From Desulfobacterales bacterium (GTDB lineage Bacteria; Desulfobacterota; Desulfobacteria; Desulfobacterales; Desulfobacteraceae), in the NCBI GenBank assembly GCA_022361315.1, contig JAKSBB010000210.1, positions 1-8,315 of the forward strand: a stretch of DNA of 8,315 nucleotides. The letters run 5' to 3'. Positions 6,634 to 8,315 of this stretch are shown here, piece by piece. The notes beneath the pieces are model-generated. The model was not told the DNA's origin, did no database searches, and worked only from the letters and a program-made list of their open reading frames with translations. Position 1 is the first letter of the stretch. Every line of letters starts with the position of its first letter. A program made the translations under genes and the position numbers.

Positions 6634-7668
6634 ATGATGAATCCTTCAAAAGCACGGATCGGGGTGGTGGGGGCCGGCAGTTGGGGTACCGCACTGGCAA
6701 AACAACTGGCAGACAAGGGCTATCGTCTGGATCTCTGGGTGTTCGAAACCGAAGTCCGGGAGCAGATTGAACAGCATCAGGAGAACAAGGTGTTCCTTCC
6801 CGGTTTTTCCCTGCCGGAGGGCATTGTACCCACCAATGATCTGAAGACGGCTGTTGCCGACAAAGACCTTGTCCTCGTTGTGGTACCCTCACACTGCATG
6901 CGGGCCATGGCGGGGGAAATGAAATCTTTCATATCCCCGGACACTGTGGTTGTTTCTGCTTCCAAAGGCATAGAAAATAAAACCCACCAGACCATGACCG
7001 ATATTCTGTCTGAAATAATGGATAACATTCCGGCGAAGAACTTCGCCGTTCTATCCGGTCCGAGTTTTGCCAAGGAGGTGGCGGCAAAGATTCCTACGGT
7101 AGTTGCCTCCGCCGCCACAGACCGCGGGGTGGCGGAATTTGTCCAGCAGGTATTTGCCGGCCCCACATTCCGGGTCTATGTCAACGACGATCCCGTGGGC
7201 ACCCAGGTGGGCGGCGCCATGAAAAATGTCCTTGCCATTGCCGCCGGGATCTGTGACGGCATGAACATGGGGCTGAACCCCAGGGCCGCCCTGATCACCC
7301 GGGGGCTCACCGAGATGAACCGCCTCGGCACCCGCATGGGCGCAGATCCCCTGACCCTCTCCGGCCTTGCCGGCGTCGGTGACCTATTGCTCACCTGTAC
7401 CGGGGAGTTGAGCCGGAACTATACCGTGGGCAAGCAGATCGGCCAGGGTAAGAAGCTGGACGATATCATCTCTGAAATGCGCATGGTGGCCGAAGGGGTC
7501 AAAACCACCCGTTCGGTTTACAACCTTTCCAGAAAACTCGGGGTGGACCTGCCCATCTGTAACGAGGTTTATGCGGTTCTTTTTGAGGACCGCCCCGTGG
7601 ATGAGACGGTGGAACGGCTCATGAACCGTTCCCTGAAACATGAACTGGACGGGGTGTTGGAAGGATAG
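6634..7668 (+). CDS. gpsA: Glycerol-3-phosphate dehydrogenase [NAD(P)+]
   Basis: The enzyme reversibly reduces dihydroxyacetone phosphate to sn-glycerol 3-phosphate, the backbone for phospholipid synthesis, in the cytoplasm. The 344-residue length is usual for the family. Residues 8-20 carry the Rossmann motif GAGSWGT. SASKGIE (108-114) and SGPSFAKEVA (141-150) are family signatures. Lys 197 in GGAMKNVLAIAAG is the expected catalytic lysine, with Asp 250 in LAGVGDLLLTC. SRNYTVG near 260 and VAEGVKTT (285-292) complete the substrate and cofactor site. Two adjacent ATGs (6634 and 6637) are possible starts; TAAGG at 6619-6623 favours the first by spacing. The gene is preceded by a 94-base gap with a candidate promoter and followed by a strong stem-loop, so it may be a single transcription unit. 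No damage or missing residue is seen. Confidence 0.97.
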   Translation: MMNPSKARIGVVGAGSWGTALAKQLADKGYRLDLWVFETEVREQIEQHQENKVFLPGFSLPEGIVPTNDLKTAVADKDLVLVVVPSHCMRAMAGEMKSFISPDTVVVSASKGIENKTHQTMTDILSEIMDNIPAKNFAVLSGPSFAKEVAAKIPTVVASAATDRGVAEFVQQVFAGPTFRVYVNDDPVGTQVGGAMKNVLAIAAGICDGMNMGLNPRAALITRGLTEMNRLGTRMGADPLTLSGLAGVGDLLLTCTGELSRNYTVGKQIGQGKKLDDIISEMRMVAEGVKTTRSVYNLSRKLGVDLPICNEVYAVLFEDRPVDETVERLMNRSLKHELDGVLEG

Positions 7669-7680
7669 CTGATTCCATTT

Positions 7681-7728
7681 AAAAAATAAAAACGGGCCCT
7701 GCAACGGATAATTTTGTTGCAGGGCCCG
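7681..7728. terminator. Intrinsic terminator shared by convergent genes, stronger for the minus strand
   Basis: CGGGCCCTGCAAC (7693-7705) and GTTGCAGGGCCCG (7716-7728) form a perfect 13-pair stem with a 10-base loop. Read from the minus strand, the stem is followed directly by a T-rich run (complement of 7681-7692, one interruption), a textbook terminator for the rubrerythrin gene. Read from the + strand, only a short TTTT follows, four bases past the stem (7733-7736), so it may be less efficient for gpsA. Confidence 0.92.
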
Positions 7729-7756
7729 AATCGTTTTAGAGGGTGCGGCTAACGTT

Positions 7757-7771
7757 GGAGAAGGGTTCTCC
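7757..7771. other. Small stem-loop at the end of the rubrerythrin gene
   Basis: GGAGAA (7757-7762) and TTCTCC (7766-7771) are perfect complements around a three-base loop. The structure overlaps the last base of the minus-strand stop codon and lies 28 bases before the large terminator stem. No T tract follows it on either strand. It could add stability to the 3' end of the message or be chance. Confidence 0.4.
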
Positions 7772-8229
7772 TACCAGACTTCAGGATAGGCCACATCCAC
7801 AAAGTTCTGCTCCATCTTGAATTTGTGGTCCCGTTCCATGGATGCCAGATCCTGAAAAACCAGCTTCAATTCCGGATCTTCGCAGTTTTCCGCCAGAGCC
7901 GTGTACTTCTTCATGGCGATTTCTTCGTTTTTCATGGCCAGACCGATGGCATTCTTGAGATCCATATCAGGGGTAACCGCCGGCATTTCGATGGTTTCTG
8001 CCACCTTGAAGTCCTTATCACAGTTGAAATGGGAAGTGGTGATGTTTTCCTGGTTTAAAATTTTTGTCAGGATCTCCTCGTGTTTTCCCTCTTCCTTGGC
8101 AAAATTCTCAAATGTTTTTTTAAGGAAGTCATCTTTCAGACCGTTGGCCACTTTTTCATAAAAGGTTCTGGCATCAATTTCACCCTGAATAGCATCCTTG
8201 ATCACCTGTTTGTATTGTTCCAAATCCAT
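7771..8229 (-). CDS. Rubrerythrin-type ferritin-like diiron protein without rubredoxin domain
   Basis: The 152-residue product has a four-helix ferritin-like pattern with two matching halves. The first has Glu 17 and Tyr 24 in helix one (GEIDARTFY) and Glu 47-x-x-His 50 in helix two (EEGKHEE). The second has Glu 102 and Tyr 109 (NEEIAMKKY) and Glu 132-x-x-His 135 (MERDHKF). These supply the expected diiron ligands. The CxxCG pairs of a rubredoxin domain are absent; only Cys 70 and Cys 116 occur. Full rubrerythrins reduce hydrogen peroxide in anaerobes using the rubredoxin iron, so this shorter form would need an external electron donor or may serve another role such as iron handling. AGGAGG at 8236-8241, six bases ahead of the ATG, is a very strong ribosome binding site and suggests high expression. 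It is convergent with gpsA and ends at a strong terminator. The product is cytoplasmic by absence of any signal sequence. Confidence 0.92.
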   Translation of the reverse strand: MDLEQYKQVIKDAIQGEIDARTFYEKVANGLKDDFLKKTFENFAKEEGKHEEILTKILNQENITTSHFNCDKDFKVAETIEMPAVTPDMDLKNAIGLAMKNEEIAMKKYTALAENCEDPELKLVFQDLASMERDHKFKMEQNFVDVAYPEVW

Positions 8230-8273
8230 AGGTTTCCTCCTTTTTGAGCAGCATTAGAATTTACAGCGGATTT

Positions 8274-8287
8274 ATTATTCCGATAAT
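8274..8287. repeat. Inverted repeat ATTAT-N4-ATAAT at the candidate promoter
   Basis: ATTAT (8274-8278) and ATAAT (8283-8287) are perfect complements around TCCG. The site overlaps the candidate -10 and start region of the rubrerythrin-type gene, a usual place for a repressor. AT-rich inverted repeats are used by Fur/PerR-type regulators, but this is not a close match to either consensus, so the regulator is unknown. Confidence 0.4.
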
Positions 8288-8314
8288 CATACCTCATCAG
8301 CCTCCTTACCGCAA
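8286..8314 (-). promoter_or_regulatory. Candidate promoter for the rubrerythrin-type gene
   Basis: On the minus strand TTGCGG (8314-8309) and TATGAT (8291-8286) are 17 bases apart, which would place the start near 8279 and give a leader of about 50 bases. The -10 is good and the -35 is weak. The site touches the window edge, so upstream elements cannot be seen, and the end of another gene could also overlap here. Confidence 0.4.
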
Positions 8315-8315
8315 C

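Overview
The window looks like chromosomal DNA from an anaerobic, moderately GC-rich Gram-negative bacterium, most likely a deltaproteobacterium of the Desulfobacterales type. That placement is inferred from codon choice, from the gene mix (a Bat operon with fused subunits, gpsA, and a stand-alone ferritin-like rubrerythrin) and from general protein similarity. No 16S rRNA or other decisive marker is present.

Bases 1-5408 are the distal part of a Bat (Bacteroides aerotolerance-type) operon on the + strand. It holds the 3' part of batA (VWA protein), a batB-batC fusion (VWA plus TPR plus an acidic Gln/Asn-rich tail) and a batD-batE fusion (beta-rich BatD domain, then TPR and an SH3-like domain). 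Such operons normally begin with a MoxR AAA+ ATPase and a DUF58 protein. Those would lie upstream of base 1 and are not visible. Both VWA domains keep the residues of a metal-ion-dependent adhesion site. Charge distribution around the membrane segments predicts that the VWA, BatD, TPR and SH3 modules all sit on the periplasmic side.

Bases 5436-6539 hold two small + strand genes at short spacing and without an intervening terminator: a DJ-1/PfpI family protein with an intact nucleophile cysteine, and a single-pass membrane protein that I do not recognise. They may be co-transcribed with the Bat genes. A 94-base AT-richer gap with a plausible promoter and a 5' stem-loop then precedes gpsA (6634-7668), the NAD(P)-dependent glycerol-3-phosphate dehydrogenase of phospholipid synthesis.

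A strong stem-loop (7693-7728) separates gpsA from a convergent minus-strand gene (7771-8229) for a rubrerythrin-type diiron protein without a rubredoxin domain. Its strong ribosome binding site, candidate promoter and a short inverted repeat fill the right edge of the window.

There is no sign of a mobile element, CRISPR array, tRNA or rRNA. The most unusual content is the fused architecture of the Bat proteins and the unrecognised membrane protein at 6030-6539. I do not see a clearly new defence or biosynthetic system.
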